From Pomphorhynchus laevis (Eukaryota > Acanthocephala > Palaeacanthocephala > Echinorhynchida > Pomphorhynchidae), in the NCBI GenBank assembly GCA_012934845.2, contig WNNJ02001453.1:124001-188000 (forward strand): a stretch of 64,000 bases of DNA, given 5' to 3'. Made by a program: the position numbers and the translations under genes. Of the stretch, positions 42,080 through 56,300 are shown one piece after another (positions within the stretch are counted from its first letter, which is position 1; each line of letters starts with the position of its first letter). Below the pieces are notes generated by a model that saw nothing but the letters and a program-made list of their open reading frames with translations, had not been told where the DNA came from and made no database searches.

Positions 42080-43940
42080 AACACATTAAAGTCCATTTTA
42101 CATCCTCAATCCATCAATATATTTTGCGGATTACAATATTCGGATGCATTACTATACAGAAATGGGATTATCAGCGGAATCCGATGAGTCCCTTTTTTTT
42201 AGCTTAATTCTTGTCGATCTACTAACATTTATCGGAACGAAAAAATTGGTTTTATTCCGAAGACTATAATATTTTGATATCTACTTCTATCATCTTTAGG
42301 AAAATTTAAACTGTTTATTCAAATACAAAAGTATTACATTTGCCATTTAAGCAAAATACTCAAAATTTGCAACAAAAAACATCGAAGAAAACAAATGTAA
42401 CAAAATTAAAATTATAAATATTATTGCATTTTCATTGATAATACTTTTGTTGCATTTTCATTGATAATACTTTTGTTGCATTTTTAATTATTCTTTTATG
42501 TTTCTCCTTTGTTACAAAATTTAGGTAATTTGTATGATTGCCAATCTTAATGCTTTTGTATTTAAATGAACTGTTTATAATTTTCCTAAAGATAATATAA
42601 GGAAGTAACAACATATTGTAATTTTTGGAATAAAACTAATACCTTCGTTTCTTTAAATTTATAAATCTACAAGGAAAAAGAAATGAGTATTCCCACTAGT
42701 TTTAGGTTATTTACTGAAATATTGTGGCTAAGATAGACTTGAATTCAATTAAATAAAATTGTGTTATATTTTATTATATTTAAATATACTTTAATAGTAT
42801 ACAAAATATACTTTTTAGAATGTTTACGTTAATATTGTCACTTAAATTGACTTGAATTCAACCTTTATAAAACAAAGGTAAATTAATTTCGAGATGGAGG
42901 TCGAATAGCTATGGAGGATTTCTTTACTTTTAATTTTGAAAAATTGAATTGTTTCCTTCTCTAGATATAAGCCTTAATTGAATTGGTTACTGTTTCCTTC
43001 TCTCGATATAACTCTATTTTCAATATAAGCCTAAATCGATCATATCACGAATATTACCATTCAGATTGCATTCTTAATCCAAGGCTGTAATCGTTCAGAA
43101 TTGTATGTTTTGATACAACACTTAAGTTCTTTTGAATAATGATAGCTAGTAGAAGCAGTTATGGCCTTTAAGTAATCTTGTCCGATCTTATCATAACCAA
43201 TTTCGCTTGTATTGACTGAATAAAGTGGAATAATCATAAGTCATTTGCTTCACTGTCTTAAAAGGTGTCGTCTTCCACTTACTTGTGTTACTTGTATGAT
43301 AAATCCCTCTTTCCTTTGAACTATGGATTGGTTATCTCTACCAGCAACTGCTATGTTGTAGCACATTATTAATTAGCACCAAAACTCGTTTGTAAACTTT
43401 GAATTGTAAAGTCAAACTCTTTAGTTAAAATATAATCAATTTTTTATTTTCAATTTTAAAAAGACGTAAATTAATTGTTTATTTAAAGTTTGAATTTTAA
43501 AGGTCAACTACAGATAATGTTTCGTGATCATAAAAGCTTTAGCTTGGGAACGAATAGTTACCCGTTCCTAAGGTAATCGTGATCAACAATGCATTCTTAC
43601 TGATTAAAAATATTTCAGCTTACTGACATCATCAAGTAAATCTATACTAAATCAATATGACTTTAAAGTCATATGACTTTACAGTCATTAGTCTTGGTGA
43701 TGGAAAGCTCAGATCCAACTTAGGCTCTTTGTCGCGAAGAATACATTTATCACTTTTTAATTTCAAATATGATGTATTGCTGTTTTTTTCTCATCGATAG
43801 TAGCAGAAGTGGAATTATATAATGAACTTAGATTAATATTATATTTTTGTTTAATATTTTTATCTCCAAATCTTACTCATATTATATTTATTATTTTTTA
43901 TGATGTAAAATTTTTGTGCGCAATTTGATTTCAAATTTTT
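42080..43940. other. AT-rich stretch, no recognised gene
   Basis: Contains a 26-bp exact tandem duplication (TGCATTTTCATTGATAATAC...) at 42425-42476. GC-richer patches near 43260-43400 and 43530-43740 show no motif in any frame. Confidence 0.4.
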
Positions 43941-43944
43941 TAAC

Positions 43945-44280
43945 ATTAGAGCTGAATCGCAAGTGGTTGTCTTTAATGGCGCCCTGGCGATGAAGAAAAA
44001 ACTTAAGAGACTAACACTCTCAACTATTTTCTGTAGTATGCAGCATCAATCACTCCTAGTTTTCACATATCGAGTAGGCTTTACCATTAATATCCTGAAT
44101 AGAGCTAGATAGACCCTGAAACCGGCCCGACATCTGTCATTAAGAGGGAGTGTTCAGGTGTGCTTATGGTGAACCTGGGCAATCTCAGGATTAGCCTTTT
44201 TTAGAGGACGTCCTCTTGAGCAAAGACTAAGGTTTCTCAAGCTCCTAATCTCAAAACTACCTATCATAGTCCACCTCGAC
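43945..44280 (+). mobile_element. LINE C ORF2 C-terminal fragment, older copy
   Basis: The plus strand reads SQVVVFNGALAMKKKLKRLT, TLKPARHLSLRGSVQVCLW and TWAISGLAFFRGRPLEQRLR. It aligns with the last 170 residues of the whole LINE C at 35340-35790 (SQVVVFHGAPATRKKLKRLA and others). Internal deletions, frameshifts and a stop in place of Trp in the RARWALKR segment show that it is dead. It leads straight into the 92-bp array. Confidence 0.85.
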
Positions 44281-45475
44281 TGAACTCTCATGGGGGGGTG
44301 AGAGACCCTGAATGGTTCAGTTTGAGGGTGGCGCGCTGGTGTAAGCTGGATGGCTCTGATCCCCCAGTCCGACTGAACTCTCATGGGGGGTGAGAGACCC
44401 TGAATGGTTCAGTTTGAGGGTGGCGCGCTGGTGTAAGCTGGATGGCTCTGATCCCCCAGTCCGACTGAACTCTCATGGGGGGTGAGAGACCCTGAATGGT
44501 TCAGTTTGAGGGTGGCGCGCTGGTGTAAGCTGGATGGCTCTGATCCCCCAGTCCGACTGAACTCTCATGGGGGGTGAGAGACCCTGAATGGTTCAGTTTG
44601 AGGGTGGCGCGCTGGTGTAAGCTGGATGGCTCTGATCCCCCAGTCCGACTGAACTCTCATGGGGGGTGAGAGACCCTGAATGGTTCAGTTTGAGGGTGGC
44701 GCGCTGGTGTAAGCTGGATGGCTCTGATCCCCCAGTCCGACTGAACTCTCATGGGGGGGTGAGAGACCCTGAATGGTTCAGTTTGAGGGTGGCGCGCTGG
44801 TGTAAGCTGGATGGCTCTGATCCCCCAGTCCGACTGAACTCTCATGGGGGGTGAGAGACCCTGAATGGTTCAGTTTGAGGGTGGCGCGCTGGTGTAAGCT
44901 GGATGGCTCTGATCCCCCAGTCCGACTGAACTCTCATGGGGGGTGAGAGACCCTGAATGGTTCAGTTTGAGGGTGGCGCGCTGGTGTAAGCTGGATGGCT
45001 CTGATCCCCCAGTCCGACTGAACTCTCATGGGGGGTGAGAGACCCTGAATGGTTCAGTTTGAGGGTGGCGCGCTGGTGTAAGCTGGATGGCTCTGATCCC
45101 CCAGTCCGACTGAACTCTCATGGGGGGTGAGAGACCCTGAATGGTTCAGTTTGAGGGTGGCGCGCTGGTGTAAGCTGGATGGCTCTGATCCCCCAGTCCG
45201 ACTGAACTCTCATGGGGGTGAGAGACCCTGAATGGTTCAGTTTGAGGGTGGCGCGCTGGTGTAAGCTGGATGGCTCTGATCCCCCAGTCCGACTGAACTC
45301 TCATGGGGGGTGAGAGACCCTGAATGGTTCAGTTTGAGGGTGGCGCGCTGGTGTAAGCTGGATGGCTCTGATCCCCCAGTCCGACTGAACTCTCATGGGG
45401 GGTGAGAGACCCTGAATGGTTCAGTTTGAGGGTGGCGCTCTGGTGTAAGATGGATGGCTCTGATCGCCCAGTCCG
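44281..45475 (+). repeat. Minisatellite: 13 units of 92 bp derived from LINE C
   Basis: Units start (TGAACTCTCATGGGG) at 44281, 44374, 44466, 44558, 44650, 44742, 44835, 44927, 45019, 45111, 45203, 45294 and 45386. The length is 92 bp, varying to 91 or 93 only through the G-run (5-7 G). Apart from changes in the last unit the copies look identical. In one frame the unit encodes RDPEWFSLRVARWCKLDGSD, matching KDPEWFSRKVSGWYQLAGSD in the LINE C piece at 45850 and the C-terminus of LINE C ORF2. The array is much GC-richer than its surroundings. Confidence 0.95.
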
Positions 45476-45479
45476 TATA

Positions 45480-45695
45480 TAGAAGACTATCGGCGCATAC
45501 ACTGAAGAATTTGACTATAATCCTTTTATATTTTTCGGTTTTTGTCTGATGTGTGTTTTTTAACTGATGTATGTTTGAATTTAAGATAATTTTTATTATT
45601 ATGACAAATTTATTTTTATTATTTACTGTGCATTTAAAAATTAAAGAAGCAGAAAGTAGACTGAACCTCTAATGTACTGGCTCTGTGCACTTATT
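45480..45695. other. Spacer after the minisatellite
   Basis: AT-rich sequence between the array and the next LINE C piece; possibly a LINE C 3' end. No gene. Confidence 0.4.
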
Positions 45696-45699
45696 AAAT

Positions 45700-45935
45700 A
45701 TGTAAACAGTGCGTCTCTAGTGCATCTCGGCAATCTCGGGATTAGTCGTCTTCTCTAGAGGACTCCGGGAGAGCAAATACTAAGATTTCTTAAGTCCCCC
45801 ATGTCGAGATTACCGATTATCGCCCGCTTTGACTGGATCCTCAGGTGTATGAAAGATCCTGAGTGGTTCAGTAGAAAAGTGTCGGGCTGGTATCAGCTGG
45901 CGGGTTCAGATCACTCATCAAGAAAGTAGATTTTC
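45700..45935 (+). mobile_element. LINE C ORF2 C-terminal fragment, second piece
   Basis: LGNLGISRLL, then EQILRFLKSPMSRLPIIARF and DWILRCMKDPEWFSRKVSGW. It aligns with the end of LINE C ORF2 and shows the single-copy form of the 92-bp satellite unit. Broken. Confidence 0.8.
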
Positions 45936-47175
45936 TAGATTTTTTCTTACATAATGAAGTAAGTTAAAAATTTCAACAGTCACTGCTGTCATATTCAATT
46001 GATGGTTTTAAATGGCTGTTTGCTACTTTCTGCGCACTCATATATTTCAAAATAATAAGATTAAAGTGGATATGTACAAGTTGATAAAATCAATTATGGA
46101 TGTAAGGAAACAAAATCACGATTGAAACAAAAGTAAAATTTCATTTAAGGTTTTAAAATATAATAAGATTAGCGTCATGAGCAATCTGCTTAGACACAAA
46201 AGACTAAAAATATGTAAAATATGCCTTAAAATTAACAAAGGGAATATAATAAAATCTATATATAATTCAATTTACTCTAAAATAAACTCTTAAACGATTT
46301 GCAATAAGGTCGAAATCTTGTTCGTTAGTTATTATTATTTCTATAGAAATTAAAACTTGTCAGTCCTATAAGACAAAACTGTCATTTAATATTATTTAAA
46401 ATATTACTGATAAATAATTTTAATTAATGCCAGTTAATTTAAAATATAAAATGGTAAACATAAAAGATACGATATTACTGTATTTATAAAAATATACATC
46501 TCATATATTTTAATATATTGAATATTAGTATTTATATAAATAATATAAAATATTATATAACAATTATTAATTTTATAATTATGCAATTATTTAATTTTTA
46601 ATTATTTAAATTTTATTTAGCATTATTTACTAATTTATAATATCAAAATCACGTTTGTATTATTGATTTTACTTAATTTTAATCAAATACTTATTTTTAA
46701 TAAGTAAATTTATAAATAAAATTTATATGTAAATTCTTAATTTAAATACCGCATGAAATTTGATACTTTTAGTATTGTTGATAATAACAAATGATTGCTA
46801 TGTATTAACAATCATCTACCATTACAGAGTAAAATAATACATGAAAATTTTTATAATTTTGCTTATGTATTAATTGTAAGGCGTCAACAATGATATTTTC
46901 TGACATAAATATAAGCAGCATACAAGTAGTTTATTAAAAGTCAATAGCGCACGAGTATTTATTGATCGTTTAAATCAATAACTAAAAACTCAAAATTTTA
47001 AATAAATTTAAAATTAATTTAAAAATAGCGCTTCATTTAAAGCTTCAAAAAGTGTTTAAGTTCATAGAAGTAAATCTTCTTAGTTAAATATTTTCTTTAA
47101 CAATATTTCAACAACGCTTAAAATTTAAGCTAAAGTAGTTTTGAACTATTCTTAGCAACTAAGTGATCTTATTTT
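45935..47175. other. AT-rich flank downstream of the SLC17 gene
   Basis: No frame with motifs. It lies directly beyond the last SLC17 exon (minus strand) and so must hold its 3' untranslated region and polyadenylation signal; several AATAAA words on the minus strand make the exact site unclear. Confidence 0.45.
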
Positions 47176-47179
47176 CCAA

Positions 47180-47353
47180 CTATGTATTCGGTAACTTAGC
47201 CATTGGCTCTAGTTCATCTAAATTCCTAGTATCTTCTGTGCTCCTGGCAAAGTCTTGTAGCTCAGATGTTCCAAATATTGTAAAAACCACTCCTGCGATT
47301 ATGTACATAACAGCGGAAACGATGAAAACATTTGTCCATTCCTTTTGGCTTTT
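47180..47353 (-). CDS. SLC17 gene, last exon
   Basis: Acceptor AATACAG after a 51-bp intron (47404-47354, which contains an in-frame stop), peptide KSQKEWTNVFIVSAVMYIIA, GVVFTIFGTSELQDFA and an acidic tail ending MAKLPNT, stop TAG at 47182-47180. It covers helix 12 and the cytoplasmic C-terminus. Confidence 0.9.
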   Translation of the reverse strand, partial: KSQKEWTNVFIVSAVMYIIAGVVFTIFGTSELQDFARSTEDTRNLDELEPMAKLPNT

Positions 47354-50300
47354 CTGTATTAAAAATTTACTTTCGATAAATTATTCCTGTGATAAATATC
47401 TTACATTTCTAGTCATGAATCCAGTGAGATATGGTGAAATTAAGCCAGGTATAGTTCCAAAAGTGTTGGAAATTCCAAAGGCTATCCCGGCATATTGACC
47501 TGCAATATCATTTGGTATCACCATATATCCGGAACCAAAGGCAACTCCACTATAAAGATTTAAATGCTTGTTAATAACATGATAATGATACCAATTATCA
47601 TGATATCATAATGATATCATGATAATGATAATCCGAAAGAATTGCAATACAACTTTTTTAATAGACACAAACAGGAAAGTGTAAAACTGAATGCTCTGTT
47701 ATATTGATAATATGAAAGCACACAAAATCGTCAAAGCCAAAATATTAATCGTTATTTTCGCCCGGATGAAAGATTACGTGACCATTAAATCGTTATCAAT
47801 TAGCATATATTAATTATATATAAAAATTTTAAGGTTTGAATAAGCTTAATAAGCTTACTGTAGATAACTACCGCATATGTGGATCATTTATACTTTCTAA
47901 TACTTGTAACCTTTTTAAATGCCTGTTTACTTCTGTATGAGGATAACGAAAAATTACAAAATAGGAAAAATGTTTTATTAAATATTTCTGATTGAACTGT
48001 TATCAAATTTAGCATATAATAAATAAATTATAAAAACCAATAGAAAATAATAAAATTATGGAAATAACCATTTTACCATAATTTTGTAATCTGACTACTG
48101 ACGTAAATGTTAATAGATTAAATGTTTTATTATAAAAACTTAACTCGAGTGCCTATGTCACGTACTTATGTTCTTGCAGATAGAATTTATCAAGAATGAT
48201 TTTTAAATTTACATAAGAATAATAATTTTAACATTATATTAAAAAATCTGTCTACAAATCGTTATATTAATTCAAGAAAATTAAAAATATTATTAATTAT
48301 ATTATTATATAATATTATAATATTATATTTTTTATATTATTATATTATGTTATATTATTATAATAGTATTATTTATATTAGGTAATAATTTTATTCAATT
48401 TTATTTAATAAATTAGTCACAATATTTCTATGATTTAATTAATTAATTAATTTAATCACTTAATTCTGGCATAAAATAGAATATAAATCAAAAGATTTTC
48501 AATTATTAAATAGTAAATTATAAATAATCGTAATAAATTACAAAAATAATAAATGTTTAAAATAATCAATTTTAAATTGTTATTATATTTTGCATTTGAA
48601 ATAATTTAATAAATATTAAATTAACGTTAATTCCTATATTAATATTAAGTTGAAATAATTTGACTATTAAATAAACGTTAATTAAAACGTTTCAAGTCAT
48701 TTCATAAATTAATTACTATTTATTATAAACGATAAATATCATTAAATGCTTAATAATTGCTGCTGTCTGAAGATAAAAATTTCAAATTTTATTCTTAATT
48801 AAATTACTTTTCAATTTTATCTGATATTTTACAAATTAATATTTTATTAATTATTTTAACTAATCATTTGAATTTTTAAAAATGTTACAGTACTAGAATC
48901 CTTGTGATATTGCCAGCAAAGCTATAGCGAGTGTTATTTGATCTTTTTTGACTTTAGTCAGTAATATCAAGCATATTGCAACTGGAATGCTACCTATAAA
49001 CATACGCACGGTTAGTATCTTGATTTAGAACTCTTAACAACTATTATAAAAGCATACAACATAAGGAAAAATATTGATTTATAGTTTTAATTTTACATTT
49101 TAATTTTAATTTAATTTTTTACATGTTAAAAAGTAAACCAAGCATTGTTAGAATCAATAAAATGAAATTTAATAACGTAGACTAACGTGCAATCTAAGCG
49201 ACTATAGATTATACTTAAAACATTTAGCTATAATTAGCAGCATTTTATTATGGCAAAGTTTATTTCTTTGTAGAGGAACATTAAACATTAAAATGGTATT
49301 GATATCAATTAGCTAGATTAGAAGTAAGCCCACATTAGGCAAACAAAATAATGATATACCAACATGAAACAGACTTTTAAATGCTCTGAATTTCCACGGC
49401 GCTATTTAACAAAAACAGATCACTATTAAGGATTAAGAAAATTTAAAATTATACATCTAAATATCTAAAATCAAATTACAATTAATCAATTAATCGATTA
49501 AATATTTTGTCCCTGTTATTGTTCTGCTTTAAAAATATTAATTTTAGTATTTTATTATTAAATTTATAGGAACGAAGACATTAATTTCATTTCAACACAC
49601 AATATTTTAATAGCTCCTGCTAACATCAACATGAAGATTACAAATTCCTTGACAGTTTGTTAAAGAGTTTGCAATTAGCAGCCTTAAACAGTTAGCCATT
49701 TTGGTAATAATTTATTGTCTGCTTGGTTCCAATTATTTTTATATATTTATTATAAATATTATGTATTTATAATAAATATATTTATTATAAATTATTACAA
49801 TTTATTTACATTTCTTCGATTATGTCGTTGTATACATTCACCCATTTTCATTAGTAGGTTTGACATTAAAACTTGTAATGAATAACTAATTTCATCTAAT
49901 TAATCTTAAATAGAGATATATAATATAGTAAAATGATTATGCTGTTTATAAACTAATTAGTAAACTAATTTTTGTGAAAAAATATTAATTATGAATTAAA
50001 ATTAATTCATAATTAATTTATTAATCATTTATTAATTTATTTCTAATTTAGAATTAAATTAGAAAATAGTATGAAATTTAATAAAAAAATTTAAAAAAAA
50101 TTAATTTTTTTTTATTTTTTTTTATAAAATTTATTTTATTTTTTTTTATTTTTTTTGTAAATTTCACCATTAACCAGGAAATGTTATTAATAAGATGGAT
50201 TGTTAAACATTTAATCGCATGCACGTATTTATAACTAAAAAACGTTTAATAATGTAATATGAATTATAATTAAATATTAATAATTTAAAATAAGAATTTT

Positions 50301-53300
50301 AAAAAATCAAGAATTTTTAAAGGTGTACATAAAATAAAAAAATTTGAATGAGATATTCAAAAAATTATCATCATATAATTCAATTTATCTGATTTTTTAA
50401 CATATTTAATTTAATATTTGATAATTATTAACTATTGATAAAAAAATATTAAAATTGTTATTTTTAATATTTAAAATATTAAATATTATCATCATGTAAT
50501 TAGTGATGCGTATTTCACAATACTCGAATCACATTAATATTTCTGACATCGGGGTATATTCTGCGTCGCCATATCCACATATATAAATTTTTACTTATAA
50601 AATTAATAATATTAATTTCTATTAACCATCGTAGTTTAATGTCCTATATCAAAATTATCAACCAATAATATATCAAAATTAATTTAATAACGAATTTTAA
50701 AAGGTAACGATACATACGCACAGTATACATCGTAATTATATGTTATCTCTTATTATTAATGAAATTTTATGTATATTCTTATTTACGGTTATTTAGGATA
50801 ACCTTAAATTTTGGTTATTTAGGATAATCTTAAATTTTGGTTATTTAGAATAATCTCAAATTTTAATTATTTTTTCAAAATATAAAATTTTTGATAATAC
50901 ATGGCATATAACTAAAAAATTTGATTTTTACAAATAAAAATTTACATTATTTAAAATACATTGTATTATAATGTATTTAATTTAATATTAAATACATTAT
51001 AATACAATATAATTTAATAAAATACATTATAATACAATGTATTTTATTAAATACATCAGATTTAATATGATTAAAAACATTTAAACACAATCAGAAGATA
51101 TGAATTATATTAAAATATAATTCATATAATTTATGTAATTTATGTAATTTATGTTAAAGATGTTCAATATGCTAAGATGTAAAATATATTAAATATGCTA
51201 AATATCAATTATATTAAATAGTAAATATGTTAAATTATTTATTATATAATTATTTAAATTTCGTTTAGCAAAATTTTATTATATATAAATAATATAAAAT
51301 AAGTTAAATTATAATATTATTTTATAACTGTTATTTTATAACTGAGTTATAAAATAACTCAGTTAGCTGATTTGATATGTATTATTGATATGACGTTAGG
51401 ACATTATGACGTTATGTTTCTGCTTATTTATAATTTTAATTGTAAATTTTAACTTGATATAAATATATAACATCTTATATAAAAATATTTATTATTTATT
51501 ATTTATAATTTTTTAATTGTTTATTATTTAATTATTTATTATAATACGTAGACTCAGTTATCTGATCTGATATGTATTATTGATATGACGTTATGACATT
51601 ACGACATTATGTTTCTGCTTATTTATAATTTCTGCTAATTTATAATTTTAATTGTAAATTTTAACTTGATATAAATTACATAACATCTTATATAAAAAAT
51701 ATTTATTATTAATAATTTTTTGATTATTTAATTATTTATTATATAATTATTTCAACTTTATTTAGCAAAATGTTTTATTTATAAATAATATAAAATAAGT
51801 ATACTCAGTTAGCTGATCTGATATGTATTATTGATATGACGTTATGACGTTATTATGTTTCTGCTTATTTTTAAGCAAGTTCAATGAATTTTGTTTGTTT
51901 ATTATAATGGAGAAGTATAAATCAACAAAATATTATTGAAATATTAAATTTACAATAAATAAATCAATATATATAAATGTTGATTTAAATAAAGCCATGT
52001 AATTTGCATTTTAATTTTATAAAATCAAAACATACAACAGGTGTACCTGTCAAATTTGATAATTTTCTAGCCCAAGTGCGACTAATACAATTCTTATGAA
52101 TTAAGAAATCCGACATTATTCCTGATACTGTTGTGAAAAACCACATGCACAAATAAGGAATCGCAGAAAGACCTCCATTCTAAATTACCACAATTTTATG
52201 TTGCATAAAACAAAATATTTAATAAGTAAAATTTGAATTTAGAATAAATAAATAAACATGAAGCTACCTTGCATAAATATTACTGTTGTCACATTAGATA
52301 TTACATTAATTATATTAGTTTATATTTATAAGCCATCTTTCTTTTTTCTAAAACTAACATAATTTTATAAACATAAAATTTTTAAATAAATGGTTATTAA
52401 TATTTCGTGACGTTATTAACATTTCAAAAACGTTTGTAATTTAATTAATACTTAATAAATAATTCTAATTATTAATATTCTCAAAATTTTAATTTAATGA
52501 TTTTAATTAAATTTCAATTTTAATCATTTTAATATTCATTTCATCATCGATTTTTATTGGGTGCATATGATTTTAACCTTTATAAAAGGTTAAATAAACT
52601 TGATAGTTATATAACCTCAAGTTATTTCTATAACTTGACTGTCAATAAACAGGTAATATAATTTTTACAGAATTGCCGCATTTTTAAATTAGATATTTCA
52701 AATTTAATAATATTAACATGAGTATACAAGGATATATTTTGTATTATACAAACAATAACTGTTACTTTAGCAATTTAATTTCTATTATGACAAATATTAT
52801 ATTAATATATATTAATATTATATTATATTAATATTATAATAAAAATAATAATATTTAATTATATTAAATATTATTTAATATTAATATTTAATATCAATAT
52901 TAAATATTATATTAATATTTTTATTATGTTATAACAAAAATATTTTTTATATATTATATCAATTTGATTATTTGACTGACGATGATGTTTATTTTTGGTT
53001 AAAAATTATTGTTTACGATTAATTATCGTCAAATTTATTAAACTTTTAATTTGAGGTGTTTTGGTATTTTAATATTTTTAAAAATAAATATATGATTTAT
53101 TTATGTTTTTACATAGTTTATAATGATCCATTGTTGATAAATAATCATTGAAGCTGGATCAAAGAAAAGAGGATTGTTTCGATATTTCGCTAACTTCTGT
53201 TAGCATCTTCTGTTACCATATGAATATGCTAAAAAATCCTTTTTTCTTTGATCCAGCTCCAATAATTATTTACGTTATTATATTAAAAATAATATTTGTT

Positions 53301-56300
53301 AAAATAATTATTAATGATATAATTTGTCACCACTTAACAAATGTCGGTAGGTGAGACAATATTCGAACCACGTTACCTTTAGCTTCGCTATCTTCAGTGA
53401 CAAACTAAAGATCTTTGTCTGATAATCCCAGAGTTACTAGTCATCCTCAGAACGTGCCCTAGCTCTACTGAATAACTTCCTTCAATATGAAGAGGAATAT
53501 CTTTCTTCAATATTAAGGAATCTAATTTCGGTAGCATGTTAACTTTCGGTCTAATCTTTTAGTCATTACACAGAGCTTAGACTAATATATAGGAACGGAT
53601 ATTAAGCGATAAATAGAAAGCTTTGTTTAATTAAACGGAGATTAAGCGATAAATAGATTTACCACAACAAGTCTGTACGAACTACTGAATTGACATTTAC
53701 TCAGGGTTGAATCATTTAAGAAAATAAATTTATCCAAATTTTGCCGGTCGCTACTCATTACCATAACAATAATATGTTATCGTAAAAAATATTTTAATTG
53801 TCAGAGCAGAAACATTTTCTGAATAACCGGAGTAACAAATCTTTTGAGAATTTACAAACAACATTCGATCTGTAAGTAACATTTTGTTCTGATTATGCTT
53901 TCTTTAACTTGCGGAATGTAAAATATCCTAACTGATTCAACTCTAAAGGAAATATTTAATGAAATAATATCATAAAAGCAACATTTTGTTGTTCATATAT
54001 GAAGTTTGCACATTATTTTTGGTGAAATTGTATAAATAAAAAGTTGAAATATAACTTTTAATTATATTTAAAATTATTATAAATTATAATTTATAAATTT
54101 AAATCTAAAAATTAAAACAAGAATAGATAATTACCGATTTAATATCCAAATGAAGTACATCTTTAAAATAGTTAGGAATAGAAGTCAGTAGTGTATACAA
54201 ACCCCAATGCAAAAATGTATGGCATATTATGTTAGCGTGTAATGCACGATTTAACAATATTGCTTTCCATGGCACCTGAAAATATTGCAAAGCACACTGG
54301 GTCGGTTATATATAAATACCTGTTTAATAGATATTTTTGACTTGGAAATATTAGTATTCTTTAAAATATAATTTTTTTCTTTTGATGAGATAAAAGGATG
54401 TTTTGATGGATTATCGGAAAACAGAAAGAACCATGCTACACACCAGATTCCACATGCGCTAGCTAAATGCAACTATACAATTTCGAATTGTTCACTTTTG
54501 CGATAAAATCATTTATTTAATCATTTACATAATTAAATAAATGAAATAATTAAATAATTAAATATTAAATAAATAATTTTATTTTTTACAATTATTATGG
54601 GTGTATACCTTAAAAATGATATTAAACGTTTATACATTTTAACAAATCTATATTTGTTTACGTATTAAAAAATTTACTTTTAATAACTATTTAGAATAAA
54701 TAATTTAATAAATATATATTTATTCAAAAATATGAAATAATTTATTTTTTTTCGGTGAGGATCGCAACCACTACAGTAACCTTATTAACATACTACCTAA
54801 ACAACCAGACAATCAGTCAAGAAGTGACACTTTGTACCTTTTTACTTTTTGTCAATACGAAAAGTAATTTATTTTACCTATCGACAAATACGTAAAATAT
54901 TATTTTTAATTTATGATATTATTTTAAATTATTTTTGTTTGTTTTTAAGTAAAAATATTTATCTATCGATTAAAAATAATTTATAAATAATCTGAAGATT
55001 TAGATAAGCGTGCAATATATATTCTTATAATTTTACTCAATGATTCTAAAGTGAATTTTGGCATTTACAATTTTATTTTTGATGTTAATGTTTTATTTAA
55101 ATAATTGTCTAGACTCGATATTTGCTTGTATATAAGGTGTATAAATATGATTTTATTTGGAAAAATTTTTCGATATTATTATTTTTCGAATTATATTATA
55201 ATTCCCCGTTACAGTTTCTTTTAATACATTAATCGTCAATACATAAAATCAGAATTTTAAAAATACAAATATTTTGTAAATACGCTATTATAACATCATG
55301 CATGATATCAGCAATGCTTGCCAGAAAAATTGACTTTTAATTCACATTTAATTGTATAACATCACGCATGCCTAAAAGTTTACTTTAAATACATCTTTTA
55401 ATTCACTTTTAAATATGAAATTATCATTTATGTGCTTAAAGTGAATTTAGAAAGTCAAGCCTAAACGTGTGAGCCAAGTGAGCAGGCTTGCTATTAAGAG
55501 TCATTATTATGAGCCAATAACAAGCTATTAGGCTCCATATGAGCCTAATGAAGCCAAGCTACCTAACGAGAAGTTCCCCAAGTACTTCGGAGTAACACTA
55601 AATCACACGCTCTCATACAGAAGCACATTGAATCTACCTCAGCAAAAATGCTAGCTCGATGTAACCTCGTGCGTCGAATTGCCGGAATTAATTGGGAATC
55701 AGGCTTCCACACTCTACGATCGTCCGTTTTGGTTCTGTGTTACTCGACCGCTGAGTATGCGAGCTATGTGTGGAGTGGAAGCTGTCATGTCAAGAAAGTA
55801 GATGCTAGGCTTTATGATGCTATGAGAATCGTCAGTTGTACCATACGTCCCACACCTACCGAGTTTCTTCCGGTATTATGCGGCTTCCCACCAGCGGTCA
55901 TAAGGAGGGATGCAGATTACCTATCAGCGTACTCGCATATCAACACTCCTTCCAATCATGTTGATAAATCAAGGCTTAAGTCGAGACATCCACTCAGCAG
56001 ACGCGTACGCTTAATGAACAACGATCAGAACGTGCAGAATGCGAACAAATGGATGCTTAGAGAATGGCAGATGGAAAAGATCTAGATCGCGACTTCATCG
56101 TATTTCCCTAAACCCGATTGGCAATGACTTAAACCGCTCACATATGGTTCAATTAAACAGGTTACGGTTGGTATGGTGCCAAAAATTAACTTTAAATACA
56201 TCTTTTAATTGACTTTATAAAAAGAAATTGTCATTTATGTGTTCAAAACGAATTTAGAAAGTCAAGACTTTAAACATTCTGCTTAATCCATTGTCACCGT

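Noticed and set aside
44666-44854. Open 62-codon frames on both strands of the satellite as a small protein
   Set aside because: They exist only where a unit is 93 bp long and are by-products of the repeat.
44281-45475. Regular 92-bp repeats as a CRISPR array
   Set aside because: No variable spacers; this is eukaryotic DNA and the unit derives from LINE C.
47580-47640. TATCATGAT-type palindromes in an SLC17 intron as an origin or regulatory site
   Set aside because: Simple AT-rich palindromic sequence with no other evidence.
53360-53440. GGTTCGAAT as a tRNA or SINE B box
   Set aside because: No matching A box at the right distance and no cloverleaf could be drawn.
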